In this document: positions 34,740 through 46,749 of the stretch, one piece after another
How the letters are laid out: the number at the start of each line of letters is the position of its first letter
Numbering within the stretch: position 1 is the stretch's first letter
Source: Argopecten irradians
Lineage: Eukaryota; Mollusca; Bivalvia; Pectinida; Pectinidae
Reading direction: 5' to 3'
DNA length: 64,000 nt
NCBI RefSeq assembly: GCF_041381155.1
Contig: NC_091142.1
Coordinates: 43,870,747-43,934,746, forward strand
The notes under the pieces: generated by a model
Told to the model about the DNA's origin: nothing
The model's input: only the letters and a program-made list of their open reading frames with translations
The model's database searches: none
Program-made: the position numbers and the translations under genes

Positions 34740-35230
34740 TAATAAGGCGTCCATCTTGAAATTACCGGAAGTAGGTACTTTTTTCAGTGGCTCCCGATTA
34801 AATCTTATTTTGAATGTCTAGGCTACTCACATGCCATTTTTTAATGCATTTATCAAAACGTGCAGTCTGTAATTTCGTTATTTCTCTTAGTTTCGCCTAC
34901 AAAAATGGCGTCCATCTTGAAAAATCCGGAAGTAGGCATATTTTGCAATGGCTCCCGATTTTAATTTTATTTTGGTAGTCTTGGCTGTTCAGCGTAATTA
35001 TTCATTACTTCTCATACTTTTCGCCTATTTAAAAAAATATCTTTTACATTGATTACGAAAGAAGTTATGCAACTTATGCAAATTACTCTCGATGACCCAG
35101 ATGTAAGCGAAAATGAAGGCCATCTTGGAAAAAAATCGGAAGAAAATGCATTTTGAAATGGCTCCCGGTTTAAATATTCTTTTGGTAGTGTAGGCTATTC
35201 GCATGCCAAATTTCATGAAGTTTCATGCTT
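34740..35230. repeat. Three diverged tandem units of about 180 bp
   Basis: Each unit has GGCGTCCATCTTGAAA (or a variant), CCGGAAGTAGG, then GGCTCCCGATT and a GGCTA-CATGCC block. Starts are at about 34,745, 34,905 and 35,110. Confidence 0.75.
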
Positions 35231-35639
35231 GAATAAAAAATGTATGATATTTTCCATATGCCGCTCTACGAAACACGCTGAATGGATTTAAATCAGATTA
35301 TGCGAGAAACATCATCGGGTAGAAGAGGATATAGTGGTTTGCATGAATAATGATCCCCTCTGAAAGAAACACCCTGTGCTCATATACGTGTATAACGTTT
35401 CTGTGTTTTACAAGCCAGGCGAGTAAGGTTTATTCTGTTACATAACCGCGACGCAAATAATGGTACATATGTAAAAATGTATTTTTTCCTACATTCTTGT
35501 GAAACATGTAACGGCATTGTGAAGTATTTTAATTGAAACAATACCATTCAGCAGGTACAATATGTACGATGAACTTATACTAGTCCGCTCTACTGCCTAT
35601 TTATTAGGCTTTAAAATTTATTTTGCCTAATATATACGT

Positions 35640-36010
35640 TGTGTATAAGGCAAAAAAATCTACTTTTAGTCGCGGTGACGTTTGTAGTTGGCCTTTTGAC
35701 CCCACATTCAAACCCAAGCTGCGGCATCACCTATGCTACATGTGTAATGAAGGATAAACAAATCAAGTTATCTTCGGAAACTAAAATTCGTGAAACAATC
35801 TACTTTTAGTATCAGTGACCTTTTGACCCCAAATTCAGTTCCAAGCTGTACTTTCTCAAAAGCTACTAATGTGGAGATTGATAAAAATACCTTCAATTTG
35901 TTCTCATGTTATCGTCTGGAAACTGACACTGTGTGAAAAATCATTTGCGTTTATAGATGACTTTTGACCCCAATTATTTGATCTAATGCTGTGTCATCTC
36001 CTTTGCTCTC
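35640..36010. repeat. ~150-bp tandem repeats, left block
   Basis: Units share AATCTACTTTTAGT, GTGACCTTTTGACCCCAAAT and AAGCTGTA. The series resumes at 36,840-37,340 after the retrotransposon fragment. Confidence 0.75.
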
Positions 36011-36196
36011 ATTGTCATCATCAAGCTTTAATTCCCCCGTTAGAGGATATTGAATACAATCAAAATCCACACAAAAATAAAGAAAAGAGTAATGAAAATA
36101 AAAGTTAAATAGGTCGGAGCTCGCTGCTGGAATTATACAACTTATGAATAAGTTATATAGCCGCGCGGTTCAGTAACGTTGGTTAACTTCAATAGT

Positions 36197-36733
36197 TCAT
36201 AAAAGGCGTCGCGTAACGCGTACAACATATTGAATTGACTTTATAAAGAATTGTCTTCGGTCTGCAACACTGGTGAAGGGGATTCCTGTACTGGCTCCTA
36301 AAAGGCTACGGGTGAAGGAGGAATAATTCAAATTTTCAATGAAATTGAAAATAGAAAGGTCAAGTTCAGATTGAATATCTTCCATGAAAGTTTGTCTTAG
36401 GGTGTCGTAGAATGTACATTCAGAACAAAGATGAACTGCAGAGTTGTCAAAAGTCAGCAGTGCAGAGCGGACACTGGTTACCGCAAACACTCTCGGTACT
36501 GCCAAAACTTTACATAAACAGTAGATAGTCTTAATATCGGACAAAGATTCAGCAGCAAGCCACAGTATATATGGGTCGTATGAGGAATGTACAGTTTTAA
36601 AAAAGGATAAGTCATTATCGTTTGCCATACGATCCTCGAGCGCCGAATTTTCACGTAATCTGATATTGGAATTTATGATACGTTTCCATTGGATCTTGGA
36701 AGGAAAAGTGTAAGATCGTAGATAAGACTCCAA
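36197..36733 (-). pseudogene. Probable non-LTR retrotransposon C-terminal fragment
   Basis: A 178-codon open frame. It contains a C-x-x-C followed by a helix (H-L-C-S-E-C-T-F-Y-D-T-L) and a charged helical region like the post-RT tails of CR1/RTE-type elements, and it interrupts a tandem repeat, as an insertion would. The RT itself is not present. The family call is tentative; it could be another mobile-element protein. Confidence 0.35.
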
Positions 36734-36839
36734 ATAAAAATTCTGTTGATGTCAACTAAACTTGTTGAACAATCTATTTTCAGTAATGAATGAATGAAGA
36801 GTTTTACGTACCGTGACGCTATATATAACGTTTCGGGGC

Positions 36840-37340
36840 ACGACATTTTTTTTTATTTTCAGTAACAGTAACAGTGACCTTTATAGTTAACCTTTTGACC
36901 CCAAATTCAATCCAAAGCTGTATTTTCCCATAAGCTACCATGGTGCACAGTCTGATCAATACCCATCAATTTGTTCTCAAGTTATGTTCTGGAAACTAAT
37001 ATTTTGTGAAACAATCTATTTTTAGTAACAGTGACCTTGGTAGTAGTCTTTCAATACCAAATTTAGTCCCATTCTGTATTTTCCCATATGCTACCACTGT
37101 GTGAAGTGTAATTGCAATCCGTAGTTGATATTTATCCTAGTTATTGTCTGGAAACTACAAAATTTGAAACAATCTATTTTTAGTTACAGTGACCTTTTGT
37201 AGTTTACCTTTTGACCCAAAATATAATCCCAAGCTGTATTTTATCATATGCTATCATTTATATATTGTGTGAAGTGATCAAAACCGATCAATTCGTGCTC
37301 AAGTTATCATCTGGAAACCAACTCCGGACAGATAGACAAA
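36840..37340. repeat. ~150-bp tandem repeats, right block
   Basis: About three units with AACAATCTATTTTTAGT, CAGTGACCTT and AAGCTGTATTTT. The same family as 35,640-36,010, so the two blocks were once continuous. Confidence 0.75.
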
Positions 37341-37479
37341 CGGGAACAAACATTATAGTCCCCTCTGGTTTCACCGACAGAGGACTAAAAAACCTATGTC
37401 ACCTAAGTTATACGAATGCAATGCATAACCACCGAGGAGTTGACGAAATAATTTTATTGACAGGGGTATGATACAATAA

Positions 37480-37549
37480 ACAGCTATATGAGTAGTTATA
37501 CAACAAAAGTTGCTTTACTCCACTAGCAAGTGTCAGAGTTCGGCATACA
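37480..37549 (-). repeat. Dispersed repeat A, copy 2, part 1
   Basis: Inverted match to about 736-800, including CTTGCTAGTGGAGTAAA. Separated from part 2 (40,281-40,471) by an inserted LTR element. Confidence 0.65.
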
Positions 37550-38115
37550 TGTATCACAATGAAATTTTGTGATAAAAAGCGTAGTGCTAAAATTGACTTT
37601 GAACTGTTCAAAATAAGTTTACTCATGAGACTCTTTGTTAAATATATTTCTAAGACATCACAATAGCTAGTATTCCTATTGTTAATATTATCAATGTATA
37701 TAATTAGAGTCCGGAAGTCCAGCTTTACTGTACATGTCAACATTTGATCAATTCTTTGTCGTATAGGTATAACAACTCAGCTAACCTGTCCATTATATTA
37801 CGTAATAGGATTATCATATTAGTCCACTGGTCATCTTCAGATTGCCTCAGTCTAATTTTACACCTATAGATAAGCGACATCTGTCATCACAATTCTGTAA
37901 TTGTATTGTCTGTATATGTATTTAACCATGCTATGTTTTATTTCATGTCAGTTAGGTCCCAGACTTTGTACGGAACACATCGGGTACATTCTGGACATTC
38001 CAGAATAGCCCTCCGTCAAGTCAAACGTATCGTTATTAAATTTTAAAGTTGAACTTCAACATTCTCTTACGTCATCTTTACTTCTTGACAAAACGTGCGG
38101 AAGTTCCTTATGTTA
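37550..38115 (+). repeat. 5' LTR
   Basis: Matches 39,718-40,280 with only a handful of differences over about 565 bp, for example AGTCCACTGGTCATCTTC versus GTCAACTTC, which indicates a fairly recent insertion. Confidence 0.85.
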
Positions 38116-38305
38116 ATTGGTGGAGATAATCCTGGTAGTACCCACTTCTACGCTGGGTACGCTTTCCCGTTACCTCAACAGCTAAGCGAAGTATTCCCTA
38201 CGAGCGACACAAAGATCTAGAAGGACCAACTCTATTCGGAATCACACGGACTGGAACCCTACCAAGGCTGTGTTCGTCATACTTTGGATCTAACCAGAGT
38301 AACGC

Positions 38306-39189
38306 TTGTTTATGACAGTAACTGTCAGGATGACGAACGCCGCTTGTTACAGATGCGGTGATAAATGCGTCCCCAATCATGTATTGTGGTGTCCTGCAAA
38401 TGGATGTTACTGTTTCCGGTGTGGAAATATTGGACATTTTTCTCGGATGTGTTTTCGTCGGACCGGATATCGTACTGAAAACATCAGTACTACAGGATCG
38501 TCTCCCTGGACCAGACAGTGTCCCAATTCCTTTGCACGTCCTGTTTCTGCTCCGAAAAATTCTTCGGACAGAGAGTCTGATCGTCCGACATCGCCAAGGA
38601 AAAAGACCAAGTCTACATCTAAACGGCGGCGAGATTCCGAACGACTCAGGAATTACCGAGAGATCAAAAAGGGTACAGAAATCATTTGCTTTTTATGAAC
38701 TTTCTAACATTGAGCTGACAGCCATTTCGAAAACTGATCTGAAACAGGACAATTTAAAATGCCTCACAAAAAAGAACAAAAGACTCGTGGCTACAGTAGA
38801 AACTCTACAACGAGAATGTGATAATTTTCAATCTGAAATCACAAATCTTAAGGACTGTGTCTCCGATCTTCAGAACTCCCAAGGCAACATAGCATCGGCA
38901 TGGGAAAAAACAGTTTATTACCCTTAAGATTGAACATCAGAACACAATAAGGAAATTGCACTCCAGAGATATTTTAATCGAGGACTTGCAGGCATCGCTT
39001 TCTATCCAAAAAGATGAATTTCACAATATCAGTTTGAAAAACAGCAATCTTATCCAACGGAACGCCAACCTCGGCAAGGAAATTTCTAGATTAAAGCGCA
39101 ACAATAAAGAATGTGTAGACTTTACCATCTCATTCAGCAAATTATATGCCAAACCAGAATACGTGTTCTTCAAATGGGTTGCCCCGTGA
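38306..39189 (+). pseudogene. Gag-like zinc-knuckle and coiled-coil protein
   Basis: The frame at 38,306-38,698 has a first Cys cluster (C-Y-R-C-G-D-K-C) and a canonical CCHC knuckle (C-F-R-C-G-N-I-G-H-F-S-R-M-C), followed by Ser/Arg- and Lys-rich sequence resembling a nuclear localisation signal (S-P-R-K-K-T-K-S). A second frame (38,358-38,927) continues with heptad-like coiled coil (L-V-A-T-V-E-T-L-Q-R-E-C-D), and a third (38,956-39,189) extends it. The three pieces overlap or follow one another, so this is probably one protein with two frameshifts. Knuckle first and coiled coil after is the reverse of a typical gag order. Confidence 0.55.
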
Positions 39190-39255
39190 ACCAACAGCAC
39201 CAGTACCCCTACATTACAACCCTGGACCGTACCAAAATAAACGAAGCCGAAGAGG

Positions 39256-39652
39256 CAATCTGATTAAAATACAGATCCTTATTATCACTACGTTTGATAA
39301 GAGGATCTAAGAAAATCCCATTAGGGGTCATGTCCAGGTGACCTTTGGAAATGGCCAATCAAATTGCTACTTGCAAAATTTTGACAGTGAATTTCAGGGA
39401 CGAAATAGTTTGAAAAACTGCCAGAATTATTTTCGTTTTCGTAGTCATCTCGCCCAAAGAGCACAATAAAGCTAATTGTATATGTATACTGGGACGAAAT
39501 ATCGTTTTCAATGGATGTGACAAGGTGTAGAAAATGTATCTGATATGAAGACCACGTGGTATAAAGGTCATCTGGACGTGACCCCCTACGGGATATTGTC
39601 AGATCCTTTATATAACGGAGTGGTTATAAGGATCTGTATTTTAATCAGATTG
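39256..39652. mobile_element. MITE with long TIRs and 9-bp TSD
   Basis: The 397-bp insertion is flanked by CCGAAGAGG on both sides (39,247-39,255 and 39,653-39,661). The ends are perfect inverted repeats of 27 bp, beginning CAATCTGATTAAAATACAG, and continue with mismatches to about 90 bp. Long TIRs with a 9-bp duplication are typical of Mutator-like (MULE) elements. It has no coding capacity. It interrupts the gag-only LTR element, so it is younger. Confidence 0.9.
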
Positions 39653-39717
39653 CCGAAGAGGGAGATTTAAATGACTCTCTGAGACGAGGACGTCTCATTT
39701 TTCGTAGCCAGAGGGAA

Positions 39718-40280
39718 TTATCACAAGGAAATTTTGTGATAAAAAGCGTAGTGCTAAAATTGACTTTGAACTGTTCAAAATAAGTTTACTCATAAGACTT
39801 TTTGTTAAATATATTTCTAAGACATCACAATAGCTAGTATTCCTATTGTTAATATTATCAATGTATATAATTAGAGTCCGGAAGTCCAGCTTTACTGTAC
39901 ATGTCAACATTGATCAATTCTTTGTCGTATAGGTATAACAACTCAGCTAACCTGTCCATTATATTACGTAATAGGATTATCATATTAGTCCACTGGTCAA
40001 CTTCAGATTGCCTCAGTCTAATTTTACACCTATAGATAAGCGACATCTGTCATCACAATTCTGTAATTGTATTGTCTGTATATGTATTTAACCATGCTAT
40101 GTTTTATATTATGTCAGTTAGGTCCCAGACTTGTACGGAACACATCGGGTACATTCTGGACATTCCAGAATAGCCCTCCGTCAAGTCAAACGTATCGTTA
40201 TTAAATTTTAAAGTTGAACTTCAACATTCTCTTACGTCATCTTTACTTCTTGACAAAACGTGCGGAAGTTCCGTATGTTA
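39718..40280 (+). repeat. 3' LTR
   Basis: Partner of 37,550-38,115; it begins after the purine tract AGAGGGAA and ends next to TACATGTA. Confidence 0.85.
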
Positions 40281-40471
40281 CATGTACAAGTCGTCTGGCC
40301 ACAATGTGTAATGGCGGACAGCGAACGAGTTTGAACATTTCACACACATTTTACCACAGTGGGAGCTACTGGCGTATCACAGTAAAACCAACTAATTTCA
40401 ACTTCATTACAATTGATGTGTTTCCCATGTATGTGCAAATTTTAATGTGCTCTTAGACTGAATTGTCCGTT
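40281..40471 (-). repeat. Dispersed repeat A, copy 2, part 2
   Basis: Inverted orientation; includes the end signature (CTTAGACTGAATTGTCC at 40,452-40,468), the reverse complement of 668-684. Confidence 0.65.
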
Positions 40472-42640
40472 TAACCAGAAACATATATTCTAATATATTA
40501 TATAATTATGTGACTGTCGATATATTATACTATCTAAAAGTTAACACGTTATCAACCCTCACGTACATAATGTACCAATGGTCATGTGAATATGGTGTGT
40601 TTTTATATTTAGTAAACAGTTATCAGTTGCTAGGTGACCTTGTTGCACATTTATCTCTAACTCTTTCTCTATATTTATACGTTATTATCATAGTTCATAC
40701 ATCGATCCCAGTAAACAATTAAAGTCTGTGTAATGTGGATGATCATTGTAAAACATCTAAACAATGCCCCTAAATCACCCCATGCTATCGGCCAGATTTA
40801 CTTGGAAATCATCCGGGAACATACGTATCAGTTTAATATCCTATGACCAGAATTTAATCGGTTATCAACACCTATATAAAATAGGGATGCAAGAGGTTCT
40901 TAACTCATAACAATTTCAGATCTGACTTGCACAGCGGTGAGTGGCCTTCTAGTATAAAGTGGCGGAGAGCATGCTACCATCAAAACACCCAGTTGACTTC
41001 GGATCACAACAACGACCTTAAAGAAGCTTCAAAGCTAAGTAAGTTAGTTGTAGTATGGATATTACATCACCTCAAATATTGTGTGAAGAAATGTTACCAA
41101 CAATTCAAAACATCTCATAGTACCAACACAAAACTGTGAGCGATACAAGATTTCTTTCTTTGTGCGTACAGTCAGCCTGGAACCACTTAAGAATATAGAG
41201 TAGTTTGGAGGCATTGAATGATGCTTTTTAAGAGACTTTCTATACCGTAAAATAAATTTATCAAATGAGTTCAATAATTTGATAAGCCACGAGCCTATAA
41301 TATTTCATATTACATAGTCACGAATGTAAGATTCTATTTGTCACATAGCTGTTATAAATAGAAACATAAGTGAAAGCTTTTTTATTTCGTCTCTATGTAA
41401 AACAGTAGAAATCAATCTAGGATGTGACGTTTCCGTCCACTGAGACAATTATTCGACGTCATAAATTATAATTGTTATTACACTTGTGTATTACGATATT
41501 TATGACATGGCCGTATATAGATAACTGCATAGAGTAGGCAGCAACTGTGTCAATATTTACTGTACATAGGATATAGATGATGATTTGTTTGCTTTTGTTT
41601 GTACTGTTTATAAAGGGGGGATTGAATAGGCGCCTAATGTCTGATAATGATAGGGCACTCTCCCGGTGTAAATATGGTGTAATTTTTAAAGTGTTTTAGA
41701 TTGTCTTTTTACGAGGGGAGATCGCTTTTTTACACTATAGAAATGTTTTTTTAAGTTTCTGGAATTTTTCTTGTGGGCAACGAAACGTTGGTCTTAGCCA
41801 TGCGTGTATGTATTTCAGTAGTTATTCCACAAAAACAGTTTTCAGAAAGAAACATCTGTTGAGTTGACACAGATCGGGGAATTCAAGGTGGAAAAAAATC
41901 AACAAGATTTTAGCTAATACGATTATCATTTGGACGGTTACACCGTAATTATACAATTTATGCGACCTATATATTCCTATTTATTACATTACACTTTTCA
42001 TGCTGATATAAAAGTATCTTTGTTGCTCGCTTGCTAGTCCGGTGGCTTATTTCTTGATTTCTTGATTTCTTGAAGATTGACACCATTTACCAAAATGTTC
42101 AGTAGGAATAAGAACAATACTTTTATATCATATTTTGCTTCGTGGTTATGTAACAGAATCAGCTTCATTGAAATGTTCCTTTAAACGACATAATGCTTTT
42201 TTAGATTATATTCTAAACATATATGTACATAGCGGAAGAATCTTTGCTTATGTTATTCGAAAAATATCGGTCATAGCCAAATGATTTTTGATACTGTGAA
42301 ACAGGTACGCTCGGCAAGTCTGAGCTCATAACAATCCGCGATGAAAACTAAATGTTGTTTTGTTACTTTCACACCTTAATTTAAGTTATGAAATAATATT
42401 AAAAAAAAACTCGTGTACAATACATACTTTTCACAACGGTAATCGATGTTCAGAGTTACACAATTAGTGATGTTTTCCGATGTTTACTTCGAAATATTTC
42501 GTTTTCATATTCATGAGCAGAGTGTGTATTCCCAAATATCACACGCAATGCCTTCTCAATTTTTTCCTCCGGAGAATTGTTTTTGAGTGTATCGATCTAT
42601 TCTTGTTAGAATGATTTATAAAAAATAAGATTTAAATGGG
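40472..42640. other. AT-rich region, no gene identified
   Basis: Only a possible promoter at about 40,873 and donor-like GTGAGT/GTAAGT sites at 40,937 and 41,038 stand out. No coding exon is recognised. Confidence 0.35.
40873..40881 (+). promoter_or_regulatory. Possible TATA box
   Basis: TATATAAAA followed by a GC-richer transcribed-looking stretch with donor-like sites at 40,937 (GCG|GTGAGT) and 41,038 (AA|GTAAGT). No downstream exon identified; weak. Confidence 0.2.
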
Positions 42641-43140
42641 TTTGCGAAATTTTTATATTTGGTTAAAATTCATAACTATATATGATGAAATTACTACGCT
42701 CAGCTCTCTTCCATGGAAATGACTTAGCTCGAGTTTCCTTCATTTAAATGTCATTGCTACAAGACCTAACATTCTTAGTAGGAATATATTTTTTACAGAT
42801 ACCTTTTAATTATTTAACTCATATCATTTTCAAACCAAAATACATGTAGAGAGGTATACATGAGAAGATGTCAATCTCTAGGCCTTGTCAACATTAATAT
42901 TATCTTTCTTTTTTTTGCAAACATGGTACGACCATAACAGTGCTATATTTAGTAACAGTACATACAGTAGCACTTGCTGTTCGACTTGCTCAAGCTGTGT
43001 TTAAACAAACATACACAGTGTATATTAAATAATTAACCCAAATTATGTGCCTTTAATTTGGCAAAAGTATCTGGCCACGATTTATAAGTCAAAAGTCGGC
43101 AAAGCAAAGTGATACACATGCAAGCAGCCATGTTCAGTTC
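42641..43140 (+). repeat. Uninterrupted paralogue of the foldback target region
   Basis: Parallels 32,227-32,540 plus 33,632-33,780, with a single GTTTAAAC at 42,999-43,006 where the other copy holds the 1,083-bp element. This is an empty site by comparison. Confidence 0.8.
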
Positions 43141-43892
43141 ATTTCAGTAGATTCATCCGATTATTTGGCCTAGTATCCAAGTATCGGCGAGATCCCTGGA
43201 ATGAATATATTCACAAATGTACATGCGTGGTTCACATATCGGGTATGTACAATATGGGTTGAAGTATACAATAGTCTCTTCTAGTCTAGTCGACTAGTCG
43301 ATAGTAGGGTTGAGTTATGGGTAACATATTTTAAAATTGGGAAGATGCGTCAGTGTTTGCTCAGGGATTGAAGTGGGCAAGAAAACCGGGTCTCTTCTGG
43401 TGTATATTTGTAAGGTACTCATTGGAATATTGATTTTAAACATATTTTTATTGTCGTAAATTATTGACAACAGTGATTGGACACAAGTTTTGCCAACTTA
43501 GTAACGTCGTCTCCCGAATACATAATATGAATATATACATAATGGACAGCAATGAAGACAATACATTTATATATATATGAATCAAAATTTTCTATTTTAA
43601 GAATGAAGGAGAAAAGGGAAAGATAGAGGAGTATAGGAGAGGAGAATAGTTATTTATTAACTTATAATTATTTGTAAAAGTGATAATTGTATACATAGTT
43701 ATCTGACTGGCTGGAAAACACCGATCGGTTACTTCCTTAAAACGTTGTCCAATTATACACATTCCATAGAAAACATTTCACTGGGGATCCACTCGAAGCC
43801 ATTCCTTTCGTTGAAAATCTTTCAACTACACCAGCCAGCAGATACAACTGATTTATACTGTTGACATATGTATAACATGTAATCTATTAATC
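43141..43892. other. Spacer at the 3' side of the non-LTR element
   Basis: AT-rich; part may be the 3' UTR of the minus-strand element. No gene recognised. Confidence 0.35.
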
Positions 43893-44985
43893 AACTAAGA
43901 TACGGGGTAGATATAGGAAATGGGGGTAGGATGCGCATAATGTCAAAACCTGCCAGTACTATCGATATAAATTTGGGCTGCCTTTGCAATATTAAGGTTA
44001 GCATCATTTTCTGCAAATCTGCATCTCCTCTTAGTAATGTATCTAATGTGATGTCACCGGGCCGGGGTACCAATGAAGATCGTTTAATAATGTCTGTCGT
44101 ATAATGTGATATTTTGGGCATGTAAGGAAAAAGTGATAAGAGTCTTCGCACGTGAATCCAAATCCACAGCGGGCTGAAGCCAAAAGATTGGATCTGAAAA
44201 GATCGTAATTTAAAGTACTTGCTCTATTTCTTAATCTACAATGGAGAATATTAAGCCGTCTAGTACCAACATTTAGAAAACACAAATCGGTTTCTGGAAG
44301 GAAAGATTTTCTTAAATTTGATTTGAAGGTATTTAAAGTTGGAGAATTTCTAATAAATATATCTAAATTATTCCAAAGAGAAGAAGTTGAAGGAAAGAAG
44401 GAGTTTAATGTGCGTTGGAGTCTATAACGATGTTGCCTCACGTCCTGGAGATTTCTTAAATCATAGTTTGTCAGGATGTTTTCTGGTAATATATCACATA
44501 AATATGTTGTGTTTAGTATTATAAAAGAGGGTTAATTTTCTTATCTCTCTCCGTTTAGATAATGGAAGCCATCCAATTTCTTTATAAATAAACTCTGTTT
44601 TGGTATATATTGGTAGTCCTGTAATAATACGGGCGGCATCAAGTTGTAAATTTTAAAGATTATTAGAATTTGTGACACCACAATTATCCCAAACTTCACA
44701 TGCATACTCTAAAATAGGTCTTATATATGTTAGATACATTTTTTCTATTTTTTTCCTGCTTAGTAGAAATTTCAATTTGCGAAGTGTTGTTATATATTTC
44801 GAAACCTTCTTAATAATTGTATCTATGTGTTCAGACCATTTAGCATCGCTACTTAAAATTACTCCTAAGTGTTTGTGTTTGTGTGTGATTTCTATTACTG
44901 TATTGTTGAATGTAAAAAGTGGCTGGTAAGGGAGATTTGAAAGAGACACTAATATAATTTCTGTCTTTTTGGGGTTGAAGGACAT
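43891..44985 (-). pseudogene. Non-LTR element: post-RT region and C/H-rich tail
   Basis: 44,653-44,985 has H-L-G-V-I-L-S-S-D-A-K-W and Y-I-R-P-I-L-E-Y-A, the conserved region after the RT fingers and palm in CR1/Jockey elements. 44,043-44,441 has R-L-N-I-L-H-C-R-L-R-N-R-A-S and C-x-F-x-C-E-D-S-Y-H-F-F-L-T-C, a CCHC-like nucleic-acid-binding motif found at the end of these ORF2 proteins. 43,891-44,151 continues in another frame to the stop. At least two frameshifts. Confidence 0.7.
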
Positions 44986-45300
44986 ACGCCAATCATTTGA
45001 CCATTTTTCTAATGTTTTAAAATCAGTATTTACAACACGTGTAATATCTTCTAAATGTTTAGAAGAATATAATAACGAGGTGTCGTCAGCAAAGAGACGA
45101 CATAGTGAAATTAGTTCGGTTGAGATATCATTAATATGAATAGGAAAAAAAAGAGGACCTAGGACAGAACTCTAAAAATAATAATATAATTAATATTTTT
45201 CAAAGAAGAATTTGATATATTTATAAAAAACAGACTGTTTTCTACACGACAAATAATTAGCTATCCATGGCCAGATAAGGAAGTTTCCATTTATTCCATA

Positions 45301-46491
45301 TTATTGAAGTTTGTATAAGATGCCTTTATGCCAAACTTTATCAAAGGCTTTGGAAAAATCGCGAAAAACAAAAGCTATGTGTTCAGGATTTTCTAAAGAC
45401 AGCAACATGGAATGATATAATTCTATTAGCTGATGTGTGCAAGAGTGTTTTGGTAGAAATCCTGATTGTAACTTGTACATAATATTATTTTGGTTGAAAA
45501 AAATGTAAATATGTTTGTATACTAAACGCTCAAAGATTTTTCCAATACAACTTAGTAATGAAATTGGTCTGTAATTAGATACAATGTGTTTATCACCACC
45601 CTTGAATATAGGTATACCATTTGCTATTTTCCAACTTTCGGGATAGGAACAGGTTTGAAGGGACGCATTAAATAATATAGATAAAGGTAGGACAATCTCG
45701 TTCATAATCAATTTCAACATTCTATGGCTTAATCCGCCAGGACCTGTTGCTTTATTTATACTTAAAATGCTTAAAATATCTTTCACTTCATCGGGTGTTA
45801 TAACTATATCGGTGAGTGTGGAGGCAGTTTGTGTATTAAATGTAGGTAGGTGTTTGCCTTGGTCATCTATTGTCGATATGGATGTAAAGTAATCGTTTAA
45901 AAGGTTGCATTTTTGTGTGTCGTCAGAAGTAAAATTCGATGAATGTTCACAATATAGGGGATTTTTCCCTTTAAGTAAGGGTTTAAGTAATGTCCAGTCT
46001 GTTTTGGGGTCAGAATTGGATCTGTCAATAAGGTCATCTACGTTTTCGAAAAATATTTCCTTGGCACATTTGATCATATTCTAAACTTTGTTTCGTGCTT
46101 TCTTGTATTTCGATATGTTGAGATTAGTGTTGTGTTTTATCATTGTATGTTTTAATCTGTTTCGTATACGTATTTGTTTTCTAATGTTGTTGTTAAACCA
46201 TGGTCTGTCGTGTTTGCGTATTTGCACTAATTTAGAAGGTACTTGTATACATATATCCATAGCCATCCTAATACTAACAGTTAAGAAGTTACACATGTCA
46301 TTTACATCACTACACGAGTCAAACTGTTCTTGCCATGGAACATTCTTAATGGTTGTTTTTAGCTGATCTATATCTGCTATATCATAAACCCACACTTTAC
46401 GTTTAACTGATTTTTCAAAATCTCTTTGCACATCAATTATTGCAAAATTATTATTATTATTATTATTGTGAACAGAATACTCAATACACAA
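45301..46491 (-). pseudogene. Non-LTR reverse transcriptase (N-terminal half) and linker
   Basis: 46,081-46,491 is the linker between endonuclease and RT (ending in a basic helix N-N-I-R-K-Q-I-R-I-R-N-R). 45,301-46,077 contains RT blocks: N-K-A-T-G-P-G-G-L-S, N-Y-R-P-I-S-L-L-S-C-I-G-K-I-F-E-R, Q-S-G-F-L-P-K-H-S-C and D-F-S-K-A-F-D-K-V-W-H. The block with the catalytic Y-x-D-D would lie at about 45,100-45,170, where the frame is interrupted. The two pieces are separated by one stop at 46,078-46,080. Confidence 0.8.
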
Positions 46492-46740
46492 GTAATTTTC
46501 TTAAAAAGTTTTTCCTTTTTTCACTTTAACTATAATGGCTCTAAAAATTATATTTATTCGTTTAAATTGATGCATGCTGTGCGAGAGCCCTCCTGTGCGA
46601 GGACATTATTGTTCGGGGAGTTGACCCCAGGGCACCCAAACCCTGGCAGCTCTCATCAAATTATCGATGTGTGTATACATTTGTTGCAATGCCACAAATG
46701 TATATAAAATATTTGTACTGTGAAAAAAAATTATTGCAAA
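46490..46740. other. Interruption of the non-LTR ORF
   Basis: Between the endonuclease end and the linker domain, about 250 bp do not read as the element. The stretch begins at a (TTA)n microsatellite (46,450-46,468) and includes a GC-rich segment around 46,580-46,650. It may be a small insertion; no terminal repeats were found. Confidence 0.4.
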
Positions 46741-46749
46741 AAATGCTTT

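Larger units (their letters stand above)
37550..40280 (+). mobile_element. Non-autonomous LTR retrotransposon with gag only
   Basis: Two nearly identical terminal repeats (37,550-38,115 and 39,718-40,280, about 565 bp) flank 1.6 kb. TACATGTA occurs at both outer junctions (37,546-37,553 and 40,279-40,286), overlapping the likely target duplication. TGGTGGAGATAATCC just after the 5' LTR could be a primer-binding site, and AGAGGGAA before the 3' LTR could be the polypurine tract. The interior encodes zinc-knuckle and coiled-coil segments but no protease, RT or integrase. It sits inside a copy of repeat A. Confidence 0.8.

Noticed and set aside
40873..41140. Protein-coding first exon after the TATA-like box
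   Set aside because: No coding similarity and no downstream exon; kept only as a weak promoter candidate.
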